A stretch of 64,000 bases of DNA from Candidatus Eiseniibacteriota bacterium (lineage in GTDB: Bacteria; Orphanbacterota; Orphanbacteria; Orphanbacterales; Orphanbacteraceae): positions 347,503-411,502 of the forward strand of contig JAJCZU010000008.1 in assembly GCA_029262235.1 (NCBI GenBank). The letters run 5' to 3'. The translations under genes and the position numbers were made by a program. This document shows, one piece after another, positions 1 to 8,574 of the stretch. The first letter of the stretch is position 1. Every line of letters starts with the position of its first letter. The notes under the pieces are model-generated. The model saw only the letters and a list, made by a program, of their open reading frames with translations. It ran no database searches and was not told where the DNA came from.

Positions 1-10
1 TCGCGATCAT
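1..10 (-). CDS. Possible start of the next operon gene (Mla ATPase?), cut by window edge
   Basis: An ATG on the minus strand at 10-8 overlaps the TGA stop of the MlaE-type permease in the ATGA arrangement used repeatedly in this window. Only three codons are visible. In Mla-type systems the gene beside mlaE usually encodes the MlaF ATPase, so that is the natural guess, but nothing in the visible bases tests it. Confidence 0.3.
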
Positions 11-795
11 TCCGCGAAGAGCCAGCTGAAAAGGAACTCGGCGAGAATGTAGTCGGAGATCAGGATCAGCAGGCACGACGAAACGACAGCGCGCGTCGCG
101 GAGCGTCCGACGCCTTCGGCGCCCCCGCTCGTCTGGAGCCCGTAGTAGCAGCCCATGAGCGCGATGATCGCTCCGAAGACGAGCGACTTGATCATGCCGC
201 TCCAGACGTCGCTCATTTCGAAGAAGAAGCGAAGCCCTTCGATGTAGGTGCCAGTGGACATGCCGATCGAGCCGACGGCGGCGAGAAGTCCGCCGAAGAT
301 GGCGAGCGCGTTCGCGAAAATGGTAACGACGGGGATCATGACGGCGCCGGCGATGAACCGCGGCAGCACGAGGTAGCGGATGGAGTCGATCGCGAGCGCT
401 TCGAGCGCGTCGATCTGCTCGGTGACTTTCATCGTGCCGAGTTCGGCCGCGATCGAGGCGCCCACGCGCCCGCCGACGACGAGTCCGGTGAGTACGGGGC
501 CGAGTTCGATCAGCACGGACCGTCCGACTACCGAGCCGACGAACTTGTCGGGGATCCATCCCTGAAACTGGTACGCGGCCTGCACGGCCGCAACGCCGCC
601 GGTAAAGAACGAGGTCACGACTACGAGCGGAAGCGATCCCACGCCCATTTCGTTCATCTGTACGAGCGTGAGCCGCAGCGTCTTGTGCAGCTTCGGCAGC
701 GTGCGGATCATGCGGCCGACGAGAATCGTCAGCTCGCCGAGCTCCGCCACGGCCCCCATGGCCTCCGCTCCGATCGCCTGAATTCGAGTCCGCAC
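7..795 (-). CDS. mlaE: MlaE-family ABC transporter permease
   Basis: This 262-residue inner-membrane protein is the permease of a phospholipid or hydrophobic-compound ABC transporter with an MCE-type substrate-binding partner (Mla system, outer-membrane lipid asymmetry). Family signatures are visible: ELGPVLTGLVVGGRVGAS near residues 97-114, then AAELGTMKVTEQIDAL at 116-131, followed by three to four long hydrophobic segments ending at the C-terminus. The length matches the family. The start is a GTG two bases after the dnaB stop; a GGGGAG Shine-Dalgarno lies inside the end of dnaB, so the two genes are translationally linked. The partner ATPase and MCE protein would lie beyond the window's left edge. 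Confidence 0.9.
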   Translation of the reverse strand: MRTRIQAIGAEAMGAVAELGELTILVGRMIRTLPKLHKTLRLTLVQMNEMGVGSLPLVVVTSFFTGGVAAVQAAYQFQGWIPDKFVGSVVGRSVLIELGPVLTGLVVGGRVGASIAAELGTMKVTEQIDALEALAIDSIRYLVLPRFIAGAVMIPVVTIFANALAIFGGLLAAVGSIGMSTGTYIEGLRFFFEMSDVWSGMIKSLVFGAIIALMGCYYGLQTSGGAEGVGRSATRAVVSSCLLILISDYILAEFLFSWLFAE

Positions 796-797
796 CC

Positions 798-2231
798 TTA
801 CTCCCCGATGTATTCCGTGTCCGAATCCGCGTCGAAGTCGTCCGCGATCTGATTCCCGACCATGTCGCCGGGATGGAAGTCCGCGAACCGCGTCTCGGAC
901 TTGATGAACGACAGGTTCACGGTGCCGAGAGGACCGTTACGCTGCTTGCCGATAATGATTTCGGCCTTCCCTTCGACGCTCGGATCATTCTTCTTATACA
1001 TCTCTTCACGGTACACGAAAAGCACGACATCCGCATCCTGCTCGATCGCGCCCGATTCACGAAGGTCAGAAAGCATCGGCCGCTTCGATTCGGCGCGGTT
1101 TTCGACCGCACGGGAGAGCTGCGAGAGCGCGATCACGGGGATCCGCAGCTCCTTCGCGAGCGCCTTCAGCGAGCGCGAAATATGCGAGATTTCCTGCTGG
1201 CGGTTTTCCTGGCCGCCTCCGTGGGCGAGCTGCAGATAGTCGACCACGAGAACCGCGAGCCCGTGCTCGGCCTGGAGCCGGCGGGCTTTCGCGCGCATTT
1301 CGAGCACGTTCAGGTTCGCGCTGTCGTCGATGAAGATCGGGGCGCTCGCGATGCGATTGGAAGCGTCAATCAGATCCTTCCACTTGTTCTTCGGCACGAA
1401 TCCGTTGCGAAGGGCGTGCGAATCCGCCCGCGCTTCGGAACAGAGCAGACGATGCACGAGCTGCTCCTTCGACATTTCCAGGCTGAAGAAGCCGACCTGT
1501 TTGTTCTGATGCACGGCGATATTCGCCGTGACGTTCAGCGCGAACGCCGTCTTCCCCATCGACGGCCGGCCGGCGATGATCAGAAGGTCGCCCCCCTGCA
1601 GGCCGGACAGCTTCGTGTCGAGATCGCGAAATCCGGACGAGAGGCCGAGCGCGCCGGTGCCGCCCTTGTGCAGCTCCTGCACCTGCTTGAAGACTTCTTT
1701 GACGACGGGGCGGACGCGAAAGAAGCCCTGCGACAGCCGCTGCTCCGAGATCTCGAAGATCGACTGTTCCGCGCCGTCGAGAAGCACTTCCACTTCGTCG
1801 GAATCGTCGTAGCTCTTCTGCACGATTTCCGTGCCTGTGCGAATGAGTCGGCGCCGGATCCATTTCTCTTTCACGAGGTTCGCGTGATACGTGACGTGCG
1901 CGGCTGTCGCCACCTGGTCCATCAGCGATGCGAGATAGAAGCGCCCGCCTGCCTTCTCCAGGCTGCCGAGATGCTCCATCTCCGCGGAAAGCGTGATGAC
2001 GTCGATCACTTCGCTTTTTTCGTACAGGTTCAGCATCGCCGCGTAGATCAGGCGATGCGCGTCACGATAGAACGCTTCCGCCGGGATCAGCTCGATCACA
2101 CGCGCGATCGAATCCCCTTCCACGAGAACGGCGCCGAGGACCGACGTCTCCGCATCGAGAGCCTGGGGAGGCACACGATCGAACGACTGCGATCTCCCGC
2201 CTGTTCCGGGTCTTCCTTGCTGGGTAGCCAT
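798..2231 (-). CDS. dnaB: Replicative DNA helicase DnaB
   Basis: A hexameric 5'-3' replicative helicase of 477 residues, the usual length, with no intein insertion. The N-terminal DnaB domain covers roughly residues 18-120 (PPQALDAETSVLGAVL). The RecA-like motor follows, with Walker A GRPSMGKTAFALN near residue 220, Walker B LAVLVVDYLQL near residue 330, and the conserved SQLSRAVE and LRESGAIEQDAD motifs. A GGAG lies 12 bases before the ATG. The gene sits between a family 4 uracil-DNA glycosylase and the MlaE permease in a same-strand operon. A dnaB gene in this neighbourhood, away from ribosomal protein genes, is a lineage-specific arrangement. Confidence 0.96.
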   Translation of the reverse strand: MATQQGRPGTGGRSQSFDRVPPQALDAETSVLGAVLVEGDSIARVIELIPAEAFYRDAHRLIYAAMLNLYEKSEVIDVITLSAEMEHLGSLEKAGGRFYLASLMDQVATAAHVTYHANLVKEKWIRRRLIRTGTEIVQKSYDDSDEVEVLLDGAEQSIFEISEQRLSQGFFRVRPVVKEVFKQVQELHKGGTGALGLSSGFRDLDTKLSGLQGGDLLIIAGRPSMGKTAFALNVTANIAVHQNKQVGFFSLEMSKEQLVHRLLCSEARADSHALRNGFVPKNKWKDLIDASNRIASAPIFIDDSANLNVLEMRAKARRLQAEHGLAVLVVDYLQLAHGGGQENRQQEISHISRSLKALAKELRIPVIALSQLSRAVENRAESKRPMLSDLRESGAIEQDADVVLFVYREEMYKKNDPSVEGKAEIIIGKQRNGPLGTVNLSFIKSETRFADFHPGDMVGNQIADDFDADSDTEYIGE

Positions 2232-2237
2232 GGTTCG

Positions 2238-2981
2238 CTAATTCTCCACGAGTTCTTTGTAGGCATCGCGCAGCATCTGAAAATCGTTCCACACCGGTCG
2301 TTTGTACGACTCGTTCCGCAGGCAGGCGGAAGGGTGATACGTGCAGATGAGCCTCTTGCCGTGCCAGTCGAACCATCGCCCGCGCAGCCGCCCGATCCCC
2401 TCGGTTTTGTCGAGGAGCGTTTGAGCGGCGAAGCGGCCGAGGGCACAAATGAGTTGCGGCTGGATCGCGTCGATCTGCTGCAGCAGAAACGGATTGCATG
2501 TGGTGACTTCGTCAGGCTGCGGATCGCGGTTCCCGGGCGGACGGCACTTCACGATATTCGTGATGTAAACGTCCTCCCGCCTGATGTCCGCAGCGGCGAA
2601 GATCTTGTCGAGAAGCTGGCCCGCACGCCCGACGAACGGTTCGCCTATGCGATCCTCGTCCGCGCCCGGCGCCTCGCCGATGAACATGAGCTTCGCGTTC
2701 GGATTGCCGACGCCGAACACGAGGTTCGTGCGCTGCCCGTGAAGGCCGCAGCGCGTGCACTCCCCGAGATCTTCTCGCACCGTCGTGAGGTTGCCTCCCG
2801 CCGGTGCGGCCGGCCGGGTCGCCGCCGGCGCCGGCGGCGCCGATACTGCACTCACGGGCTTCGTCGCGATCCCCTTGCCGATCCCCCGGAAGCCGGGCAG
2901 AATCGGATCCGGATAACGGAACTCCTTCTGCTGTCTCAGAAAGCGATAGACTTCGTTCCGAATGTCCTCGGACCGGCTCAT
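2238..2981 (-). CDS. Family 4 uracil-DNA glycosylase (iron-sulfur type)
   Basis: Removes uracil from DNA to start base-excision repair. The 247-residue protein has the hallmarks of family 4 UDGs: CTRCGL (first two cluster cysteines), the active-site motif [19 protein letters not shown] with a further C about 15 residues on (the other two cluster cysteines), and the HPSACLRN motif near the C-terminus. The N-terminal 80 residues are a low-complexity Ala/Pro-rich extension after an alpha-helical segment, as is often seen in bacterial members. AGGAG lies seven bases before the ATG. It is placed between coaBC and dnaB, with gaps of 9 and 6 bases, so it is almost certainly cotranscribed with replication and nucleotide genes. 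Confidence 0.93.
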   Translation of the reverse strand: MSRSEDIRNEVYRFLRQQKEFRYPDPILPGFRGIGKGIATKPVSAVSAPPAPAATRPAAPAGGNLTTVREDLGECTRCGLHGQRTNLVFGVGNPNAKLMFIGEAPGADEDRIGEPFVGRAGQLLDKIFAAADIRREDVYITNIVKCRPPGNRDPQPDEVTTCNPFLLQQIDAIQPQLICALGRFAAQTLLDKTEGIGRLRGRWFDWHGKRLICTYHPSACLRNESYKRPVWNDFQMLRDAYKELVEN

Positions 2982-2990
2982 GCGAAGCTC

Positions 2991-4226
2991 CTACTTTCCG
3001 GCGAGCAGACGATTGACTTGATCGATGATTTTTCGGGCGATTTCTGATTTGGCAGCAAGCGGAATCTCTTCGCGCGTTCCGTTCGCGCCGAGGATCACGG
3101 CTTCTGTCGCATCCTGATCGATGCCGCCGCCGTTCACGTGCGGGCGATTGACGACGATCAGGTCGAGCCCCTTTTTCTCGAGCTTGGCACGGCCGTGCTT
3201 CTCGATGTCGTCCGTTTCGAGCGCAAACCCTACGAGCACTTCGATCCCGTTCCGTTTCGATCCGATCGAAGCGAGAATGTCCTCGGTGGGTTCGAGATCG
3301 AGCGTGATCGGGCCCTTGCGTTTCTGCTTCGATTCGCTCGTTTTGCTCGGGCGGAAGTCGCCGACTGCTGCCGCCATGATCACGATGTCACTCTTCGCTG
3401 CTTCCCTGCGCACGGCTTCGGCCATTGCAGAAACCGAACGCGCTTCGATCGCACGAATTCCTTCGGGCAGCGCAACGGACAGGGCACCGTGCACCATCGT
3501 CACTTCGGCGCCGCGACGGGCCGCCTCGCGCGCGATCGCGCACCCCATCCTGCCCGACGATCGGTTCGTCAGTATACGAACAGGGTCAATCGCCTCCTCC
3601 GTCCGGCCCGCCGTGACGAGTACGCGCTTTCCCGCAAGGTCGCCCCCTTCGCGGCCGAGCTGCTCGATCACGAACGCAACCTGCGTTTCCGGTTCCGCGA
3701 CACGCCCCACGCCTTCGTAGCCGCAGGCCAGATCGCCCGACTCGGGCGGCACCACGAGAACGCCGTCCGCGCGAAGCGTGCGCAGGTTCCGCTGCGTCGA
3801 CTCGTGGAGCCACATGAACTTGTTCATCGCCGGGGCGACGGCAACCGGACAGGTCGCCGCAAGATAAGAAGTCGTAAGAAGGTCGTCAGCAATGCCCGCG
3901 GCCATCTTCGCCATCACGTTCGCCGTGGCCGGCGTCACGAGAAAGAAGTCGGCACTCTGGGCCATGTCGATATGGATCGGCCTGGTCTCGGGACCAAACG
4001 CTTCGGCGGGTCTGAAATCGCGGTCGCTTTCCCAGAGGTCGGCGGCCACGCGCCTCCCCGTGATCGCCTCGAAAAGCTCAGGGCGAACCATCTGCGTGGC
4101 GGATCGGGTCATGATCGCCTGACAGTTCGCCCCTTCCGTCGTCAGCTGACGGATCACTTCGAGGGACTTGTAGATGGCCACGCCACCCGTGATCCCGAGG
4201 AGGATGTTCTTCCCCTTAATCCGCAC
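2991..4226 (-). CDS. coaBC: Bifunctional phosphopantothenoylcysteine decarboxylase / phosphopantothenate-cysteine ligase
   Basis: Catalyses two consecutive steps of coenzyme A synthesis. The N-terminal flavin-binding CoaC half shows GITGGVAIYKS, PAMNKFMW and the GDLACGYEGVGR segment with the active-site Cys. The C-terminal CoaB half shows VLVTAGRTEEAIDPVR and TNRSSGRMG. The start chosen is a GTG at 4226 that lies inside the end of rpoZ. AGAGGAG, also within rpoZ, precedes it, giving 411 residues. A longer frame from 4256 would add ten Arg-rich residues and overlap rpoZ by 41 bases, which is less likely. The order yicC-gmk-rpoZ-coaBC is widely conserved in bacteria. Confidence 0.95.
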   Translation of the reverse strand: MRIKGKNILLGITGGVAIYKSLEVIRQLTTEGANCQAIMTRSATQMVRPELFEAITGRRVAADLWESDRDFRPAEAFGPETRPIHIDMAQSADFFLVTPATANVMAKMAAGIADDLLTTSYLAATCPVAVAPAMNKFMWLHESTQRNLRTLRADGVLVVPPESGDLACGYEGVGRVAEPETQVAFVIEQLGREGGDLAGKRVLVTAGRTEEAIDPVRILTNRSSGRMGCAIAREAARRGAEVTMVHGALSVALPEGIRAIEARSVSAMAEAVRREAAKSDIVIMAAAVGDFRPSKTSESKQKRKGPITLDLEPTEDILASIGSKRNGIEVLVGFALETDDIEKHGRAKLEKKGLDLIVVNRPHVNGGGIDQDATEAVILGANGTREEIPLAAKSEIARKIIDQVNRLLAGK

Positions 4227-4461
4227 TCTTCTCCTCTTCCGGTGCATCGGCCACATCTTTCCGCGGAGCGACTTCCCAGTTGACCTTGCCTTCCACGATG
4301 TGGCGCATGGCCTTCGTCGTCACTTTTTCCGTTTCATCCGCAGCGCCACCGAGCGCGTTCATGACCGCGTTGATTCTGCGGGCTTCCCGCGCCGTCGCGA
4401 CAACGCGCGCATACGGATCTTCCATCTGACGCAGAGTGATCTCCAGTGGTTCATCCTTCAT
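4216..4461 (-). CDS. rpoZ: DNA-directed RNA polymerase omega subunit
   Basis: An 81-residue small subunit that helps fold and stabilise the beta-prime subunit of RNA polymerase. The sequence has the family's ARVVATAREARRIN core, where most members read R(F)xLV..A..RARQ, followed by an acidic, poorly conserved tail (PEEEKSAD). GGAGG stands six bases before the ATG. It lies between gmk and coaBC, the classical position, and its 3' end overlaps the GTG start of coaBC, so the last codons double as that gene's ribosome-binding site. Confidence 0.9.
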   Translation of the reverse strand: MKDEPLEITLRQMEDPYARVVATAREARRINAVMNALGGAADETEKVTTKAMRHIVEGKVNWEVAPRKDVADAPEEEKSAD

Positions 4462-4470
4462 TCGGACCTC

Positions 4471-5076
4471 CTATTCGAGAGCTTCGGAGAGCTCCACGCG
4501 CGATGCGCGGCTCTCTTCGATATCGAGAATCGTAATGACACGCTGAATCGAATCCTCGAGGGATTCATTTACAACTATATAGTCGAACTCGAACATACGC
4601 TTGAGTTCTGTGATCGCATTTTTGAGCCGCTTCTGAATCGCGGCTTCGTCGTCGGTCTTCCGCCCGCGGAGCCGCTGCTCGAGCACCGCAAGCGAAGGGG
4701 GCACGATGAAGACCGCGAGCGCCTCGGGAAACGCGTTCCGGATCTGCTCACTCCCCTGCACGTCGATGTCGAGCAGGACGGTCTTCTTCTCGGCGACGGC
4801 GTTCTCGATCTCCGACTTCGGCGTCCCTTTGTAGTCGCCGTGAACCAGCGCCCACTCGGCATACCGGCCGTCTTCGATCCGCTCGCGGAACACGGCCTCC
4901 GTCAGAAAATTGTAATCGACGCCGTCCACTTCGCCGTCGCGTATCGGGCGCGACGTATCCGAAACTGAAAACGTGCAGAGCGGCATCCTGTCGATCAGGC
5001 CGCGCGCGATACTCGACTTTCCGGCGCCCGAAGGACCGGCGAGAACGAACGGAAAACGTCGCTTCAAACGGACCAT
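4471..5076 (-). CDS. gmk: Guanylate kinase
   Basis: Phosphorylates GMP to GDP with ATP in the cytoplasm. The 201-residue protein has the P-loop AGPSGAGKSSIARGL at residues 13-27, the GMP-binding SDTSRPIRDGEVDGVDY segment, and the LLDIDVQGSEQIR motif. All are as in canonical Gmk, and the length is normal. It is preceded by yicC (9-base gap) and followed by rpoZ (9-base gap). The pairing with yicC and rpoZ is a conserved bacterial gene order, which supports the assignments of all three. Confidence 0.96.
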   Translation of the reverse strand: MVRLKRRFPFVLAGPSGAGKSSIARGLIDRMPLCTFSVSDTSRPIRDGEVDGVDYNFLTEAVFRERIEDGRYAEWALVHGDYKGTPKSEIENAVAEKKTVLLDIDVQGSEQIRNAFPEALAVFIVPPSLAVLEQRLRGRKTDDEAAIQKRLKNAITELKRMFEFDYIVVNESLEDSIQRVITILDIEESRASRVELSEALE

Positions 5077-5085
5077 GCGCTGCCC

Positions 5086-5964
5086 CTACTCGATGTTCTG
5101 CACCTGCTCGCGCATTTTCTCGACCTCTTCCTTCATCGTCACGACTTCCTTGGCGATTTTCCCGTCGTTCGATTTCGAACCGATCGTGTTCACCTCGCGC
5201 AGCAGTTCCTGAAGCAGGAAATTGAGCCGGCGTCCCGCCGGTTCGTCGCCGCGGATCGCCTGGTGGAACTGATCGAGGTGCGAGCGCGCGCGCACGATCT
5301 CTTCCGTCGTATCGAGCCGCTCCGCCAGAATCACGATTTCGTGGGCGAGACGGTCATCGCGGATCTTGCCGTCTTCCATCGCCTCGCTGAGCCGCTTCTT
5401 CAGGTCGCGGCGCGCCTCGCGCACGCGGACCGGAGCTCGCTTTTCGACCTTGGCCAGCGCCTTTTCGATCATAGTAAGCCGCTTTCTGAGATCGACGATG
5501 AGCTGCTTTCCCTCGCGGCGGCGCATCTGTGATACTCCGCGCAGAGCGCGTTCGATCCCCTTCTCCACGGCGGGCCACACCATTTTCTCCGTGACGTGCG
5601 ACTCGCGGCGCACGAGGATATCGGGCATCTGGAGTAAGGTGTTGATATCGAGTTCGCCCGCCAGGCCGTGTTTCTTCTGGAGATCGCGGGCGGCGCGGAC
5701 GTAGTGCTTCGCACGGGTTTCGTCGACGCTGATCGCGTTCTGCGAGCCGTTTCCCTGCACTTCGATCGTAATCGAAGCGCGCCCGCGCGCAATCGAGGCG
5801 CCGAGCGTGTCCCGGATCTTCGACTCGGCCGGCCCCAGAACGGACGGAATTCGGAGTGCGGCTTCGAAAAAGCGGTGATTCACCGTTCGGATTTCGACAA
5901 TAATGGTCTGCCCGGCCACGCGTGTTTCCGCGCGGCCGAAGCCAGTCATGCTGACGATGGCCAT
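5086..5964 (-). CDS. yicC: YicC/YloC-family endoribonuclease
   Basis: The family comprises endoribonucleases implicated in small-RNA and mRNA turnover. The N-terminus MAIVSMTGFGRAETRVAG and the internal NHRFFEAALRIP are diagnostic. The C-terminal DUF1732 part is present as DEPAGRRLNFLLQELLREVNTIGSKSND (given here only as its start and end residues near 240-270), then a helical tail. I place the start at 5964, the MAIVSMTG ATG, with GGAG eight bases upstream, giving 292 residues. An in-frame ATG ten codons earlier lacks family support. The gene heads the operon yicC-gmk-rpoZ-coaBC and is divergent from rqcH. Confidence 0.93.
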   Translation of the reverse strand: MAIVSMTGFGRAETRVAGQTIIVEIRTVNHRFFEAALRIPSVLGPAESKIRDTLGASIARGRASITIEVQGNGSQNAISVDETRAKHYVRAARDLQKKHGLAGELDINTLLQMPDILVRRESHVTEKMVWPAVEKGIERALRGVSQMRRREGKQLIVDLRKRLTMIEKALAKVEKRAPVRVREARRDLKKRLSEAMEDGKIRDDRLAHEIVILAERLDTTEEIVRARSHLDQFHQAIRGDEPAGRRLNFLLQELLREVNTIGSKSNDGKIAKEVVTMKEEVEKMREQVQNIE

Positions 5965-5996
5965 TGGTTCTGCTCCGATCCCGAGAAGGGCCACTA

Positions 5997-6026
5997 ATCA
6001 TAACGGAGAACGCGCATGGATGCCAC
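5997..6026 (-). promoter_or_regulatory. Possible promoter of the yicC-mlaE operon
   Basis: On the minus strand a TATGAT hexamer (5997-6002) stands 18 bases after GTGGCA (6021-6026), giving 5/6 and 4/6 matches to the sigma-70 consensus. It lies 32 bases before the yicC ATG. The -35 overlaps the first codons of the divergent rqcH gene. Confidence 0.4.
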
Positions 6027-7737
6027 GACGCTTTTCGTACTGACACCGATTGTTGCCGCGCGCGCCGCCGGAAAACAGGCTCGCTATGTCGTTGGTGAGA
6101 AAGGGATTACGAATGAGCCCGTTTTCCAGATCCGTATGGAGGACGGCGGCGGGACGATTCTGATCTCGCTCCGCACGCACCTTCCCGCGCTTCTCGGTTT
6201 CGAGGATGGAAAAGCGCCGCACGGCGAGAAAAGCCCGCTTGCGGAGAGGCTCGGCGAATGGGTTCGTGAGCGGACGCTCGAGCGCGTCGCAATGGAGACG
6301 GTCGATCGGGTCGTGACCCTGCAATGGAGCGGCGGCCTCGTGACCCGCATCGAGTTCATGGGGCGGACGCCGCGGATCGTGATCGCGGACGAAAAGGGCG
6401 TCCGGGACGTGATCGCCGGCGACGGCACGAACGCCCGGGCCTGGACCGGACTTGTCGAAGGGGAACCGATGCCCGCCGTCCCCGGGGCGGAGAAACCGGA
6501 TCTCGTCGCCTGGCCGCCCGAAGAGTGGGAGAGCGCGCGCGAGGGTGCCCGGAGCGTCCCCCGGTGGTGGCTGGACGACGTGGCGCATGCGGCGGGCGCG
6601 GACGACTCGAACACTGCGGGCGGCGGGAGCCGCGGCGCCGATCGCTGGCGTGAAATGGCCACCGCGCTCACGGCCGCGCGCGAGGCGGGCGGCCCCGGGT
6701 GGATCACGGGCGAAGCGGATCGCGCGGAACTGCGCGTGGTGGCCCCCGGGCGCGGCGATGCGGAAGTCGCCCCTCAGACCGAATCGGGCAGCGCCCCCCG
6801 CCGTTACGATTCCGTAACGGAAGCGGCGGCAGTCTGGTACGCCGAGCGGAGCGTGTCCGCGCGTCTGGGTGCCCGGCGCAGCGAGCTTCTCGGACGTGTG
6901 AAGCGGGAAGCAAAGAAACTGGGGCGTGCCGTCAAGAACCTCGAAGGTGATCTCGAGCGCGCGCACGGATTTCCGCTTCTGCGCAAAGAGGCCGAGATCC
7001 TTTCGATTCACTTTCACACGATCGAGAAGGGCGCGCGCGAAGTGACGCTCCCCGACCCGTACGGCGGCGACGCGGTCACGATCAGGCTCGACCCGGCGAA
7101 GTCCGCGCGCGAGAACATCGACCGGCGCTTCAAGAAGGCGGCGAAGGGCGAGCGGGCGGTGCCCGCGATCGAAGAGCGCCTCGAAACGTTTCGCCGGAAG
7201 CTTGCACCGCTCACGGAGATCGCCGAACATGCGGAGAGGGCGAAGGACGAAGCGACGATCGACGATCTCGCCGCGCAGGCCGAGCAGCACCTGCCGAGGC
7301 CGCGCCCGGAGCCGGAATGGAGGAAGCGCATCAAGAGTTCGAAGGATCAGAAAGCGACGAGCGGCGCGCGCCCGCGCGAATACACCGTAACAGGCGGTTA
7401 CACCGTGCTCGTCGGCCGCGACAACAAAGAGAACGACCGCCTGACGTTCAAGATCGCGGGCCAGCGCGACTTCTGGTTTCACGTGAGCCAGTCGCCCGGG
7501 TCGCATGTCGTCTTGTTGCGCGACCCGAAAGACGACCCGCCGAAGGAGGCCCTTCTCGAAGCTGCCGCCATTGCGGCCTGGCATTCAAAAGCGCGGAACG
7601 CTTCGAAAGTGCCGGTCAATTACACCGAGCGCCGTTTCGTGCGCAAGCCGCGCGGCGCCCCGCCCGGACTCGTGACGATTCAGCGGGAAAAGACGTTGTT
7701 CGTGGAGCCGAAGCTGCCGGAGCAGGAAAAGCAGTAG
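6016..7737 (+). CDS. rqcH: NFACT-family ribosome quality control protein RqcH
   Basis: Bacterial homologue of eukaryotic Rqc2/NEMF. It binds obstructed 50S subunits and directs C-terminal alanine tailing of stalled nascent chains. The 573-residue protein shows the NFACT N-terminal domain, a charged central coiled-coil region (about residues 290-430) and the C-terminal NFACT-R RNA-binding domain: VLVGRDNKENDRLTFKIA, then DFWFHVSQSPGSHVVL near residues 475-510, a highly diagnostic segment. GGAG lies eight bases before the ATG. The middle (residues 150-260) is rich in Ala/Gly/Arg and diverged. The gene is divergent from yicC. Confidence 0.9.
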   Translation: MDATTLFVLTPIVAARAAGKQARYVVGEKGITNEPVFQIRMEDGGGTILISLRTHLPALLGFEDGKAPHGEKSPLAERLGEWVRERTLERVAMETVDRVVTLQWSGGLVTRIEFMGRTPRIVIADEKGVRDVIAGDGTNARAWTGLVEGEPMPAVPGAEKPDLVAWPPEEWESAREGARSVPRWWLDDVAHAAGADDSNTAGGGSRGADRWREMATALTAAREAGGPGWITGEADRAELRVVAPGRGDAEVAPQTESGSAPRRYDSVTEAAAVWYAERSVSARLGARRSELLGRVKREAKKLGRAVKNLEGDLERAHGFPLLRKEAEILSIHFHTIEKGAREVTLPDPYGGDAVTIRLDPAKSARENIDRRFKKAAKGERAVPAIEERLETFRRKLAPLTEIAEHAERAKDEATIDDLAAQAEQHLPRPRPEPEWRKRIKSSKDQKATSGARPREYTVTGGYTVLVGRDNKENDRLTFKIAGQRDFWFHVSQSPGSHVVLLRDPKDDPPKEALLEAAAIAAWHSKARNASKVPVNYTERRFVRKPRGAPPGLVTIQREKTLFVEPKLPEQEKQ

Positions 7738-7808
7738 CGAAGGCACGGAGGCGCGAAGTCGCGAAGTCGCGCAGGACCGCACGTCGAATCATGAGCCGCA
7801 GTACCGAC

Positions 7809-8546
7809 TCACCGAAACAGTGATTTGATGTCCGACCAGGATGACGCCTCTGTTGCGGTCGGCACTTCCTGACTCCAGAACGTCACAACGAGCAGGTTGG
7901 TCGGGCCGAGCGCGTCCGAGAACGGAACGGGGGGACAGTAGACAGTACCCTGGTCTGTGTTCCCGTAGCGAACGCTGCTCCCCGTCCCCACGCCCACACC
8001 GGCGCATGCTGGCCCTCCCGCCGCGTTGGCGATGTTGTCGTCAGTCGCCGCGTAAGGGAGTGTTCCCAGGGTCCATGTCGCTGTCACCGCAACATCCGGA
8101 GAGCTCACGCTCCCGAGCGACGGGATGAAATTCCAGCGCTCAACCGGATCGTAGGGCGCGGAAGTTCCGATCGAAGCCCCGGTCAGACACCCCTGCCCGT
8201 CAACATTGTACAGATCATAGTAAACACCGAAGAAATTGCGAGACGGGGTAGTGTAGCGCCAGTACCAGAAGCCGCCATCCATGGTCCACGTATCGCCGTT
8301 CTGCATGCCGCAGTCTTCCGCCAGATCGTAAACGACTCCGATCTGGTCTCCCCGATTGAAACCGCCGAACAGCCATGCCCAGCCACTGCACGCGTTGTAG
8401 TAGACGATCGTGCACGCGGCGGTCGCTGCTCCGCCGCTCAGAGTCGGAGAGGCGATGTGGTCCCGCGTGGCAATCGGTTCGGAGGCCACCGCAATGGGGG
8501 ACAGAGTCATCAAGAATAGTGTGGCGGCGAAAAGTACTGCTTTCAT
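7809..8546 (-). CDS. Secreted protein, third member of tandem Cys-rich family
   Basis: A 245-residue protein of unknown function with a clean signal peptide (residues 1-22, ending AVAS). It is homologous along its whole length to the two genes upstream: it shares ACTIVYYNACSGW near residue 45, GPACAGVGVGTGSS, and the tail ASSWSDIKSLFR at the extreme C-terminus. At least six cysteines line up among the three proteins, suggesting disulfides after export. GGGAG lies nine bases before the ATG. It is the last gene of the three-gene unit and the most diverged copy. I recognise no enzymatic motif. Confidence 0.8.
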   Translation of the reverse strand: MKAVLFAATLFLMTLSPIAVASEPIATRDHIASPTLSGGAATAACTIVYYNACSGWAWLFGGFNRGDQIGVVYDLAEDCGMQNGDTWTMDGGFWYWRYTTPSRNFFGVYYDLYNVDGQGCLTGASIGTSAPYDPVERWNFIPSLGSVSSPDVAVTATWTLGTLPYAATDDNIANAAGGPACAGVGVGTGSSVRYGNTDQGTVYCPPVPFSDALGPTNLLVVTFWSQEVPTATEASSWSDIKSLFR

Positions 8547-8574
8547 CTGCGCTACTCCCTGGTGATTGCCCGGC

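Noticed and set aside
873..3047. A 724-codon open frame on the plus strand across dnaB and the uracil-DNA glycosylase gene
   Set aside because: It is antisense to two well-supported genes, is extremely rich in Arg, His and Asp as expected for the complement of GC-rich coding sequence, and matches no family.
7738..7808. GCGCGAAGTCGCGAAGTCGCG between rqcH and the secreted family as a terminator or operator
   Set aside because: It is a short direct repeat without a T tract or a stable symmetric stem.
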